In this document: in pieces, positions 15,349 through 15,385 of the stretch
Layout of the letters: every line of letters begins with the position of its first letter
How positions within the stretch are numbered: the first letter of the stretch is position 1
Assembly: GCA_900759385.1 (NCBI GenBank)
Contig: CAAEUZ010000126.1
Coordinates: 1 to 15,385 of the forward strand
Direction of reading: 5' to 3'
Origin: an uncultured Oscillospiraceae bacterium
Lineage (GTDB): Bacteria; Bacillota; Clostridia; Oscillospirales; Oscillospiraceae
DNA: 15,385 nt
Translations under genes and position numbers: made by a program
The notes under the pieces: model-generated
Seen by the model: the letters and a program-made list of their open reading frames with translations, nothing else
What the model was told of the DNA's origin: nothing
Databases searched by the model: none

Positions 15349-15385
15349 GCCGGGCCGGGAATACAGGGCAGCGACCGTCACAGTC

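Overview
The window looks like a chromosomal segment from an anaerobic, Gram-positive-type Firmicute, most likely a high-GC gut clostridium of the Oscillospirales (Oscillospiraceae or Ruminococcaceae type). The grounds are strong AGGAGG-type ribosome binding sites, an S-layer-homology (SLH) protein, an AgrC/LytTR-style two-component pair, a very large InlB-repeat surface protein and a PcrA of clostridial character. The genus cannot be read from the sequence. The pcrA/transporter side is very GC-rich (one sampled line is 67% GC). The surface-protein gene is lower, about 47-53% in sampled lines near its 5' end.

The left and middle part (1-11.7 kb) is transcribed leftward. In transcription order it holds a LytTR response regulator (10934-11665) and a GHKL sensor kinase (9570-10937) with overlapping stop and start codons. 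A 13-bp hairpin, probably a terminator, follows at 9508-9540. Next come a separate promoter region (about 9412-9471), a roughly 365-nt structured leader, a 2648-residue secreted protein with about 25 InlB-type repeats (1094-9040), and, 31 nt further on, a small secreted protein with three SLH domains (43-1062). The right part is transcribed rightward: a 55-codon small ORF (11847-12014), a UvrD/PcrA helicase (12107-14458) and a DMT/EamA-family transporter (14458-15348) that overlaps the helicase stop by one base.

The most interesting point is a promoter architecture shared by the regulator operon and the surface-protein operon. Each has two 13-bp boxes on the same strand, offset by exactly 20 bp, with nearly the same distance (34 or 35 nt) from the proximal box to the -10 element. 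The box nearest the big gene matches the clostridial VirR box, as I remember it, at 10 of 11 defined positions. I infer an autoregulated signalling module: kinase, then LytTR regulator, then a giant surface protein plus a possible SLH partner. The giant protein shows no anchor of its own and the next gene supplies an SLH wall-binding protein, so the two may work together; that is inference. The kinase's ligand is unknown, and no agrB/agrD-like genes are visible here.

Secondary points are a possible leaderless pcrA mRNA, two abutting palindromes at the very start of the giant gene's leader, a corrected GTG start for the regulator, and a 6.4-kb antisense open frame that codon use explains.
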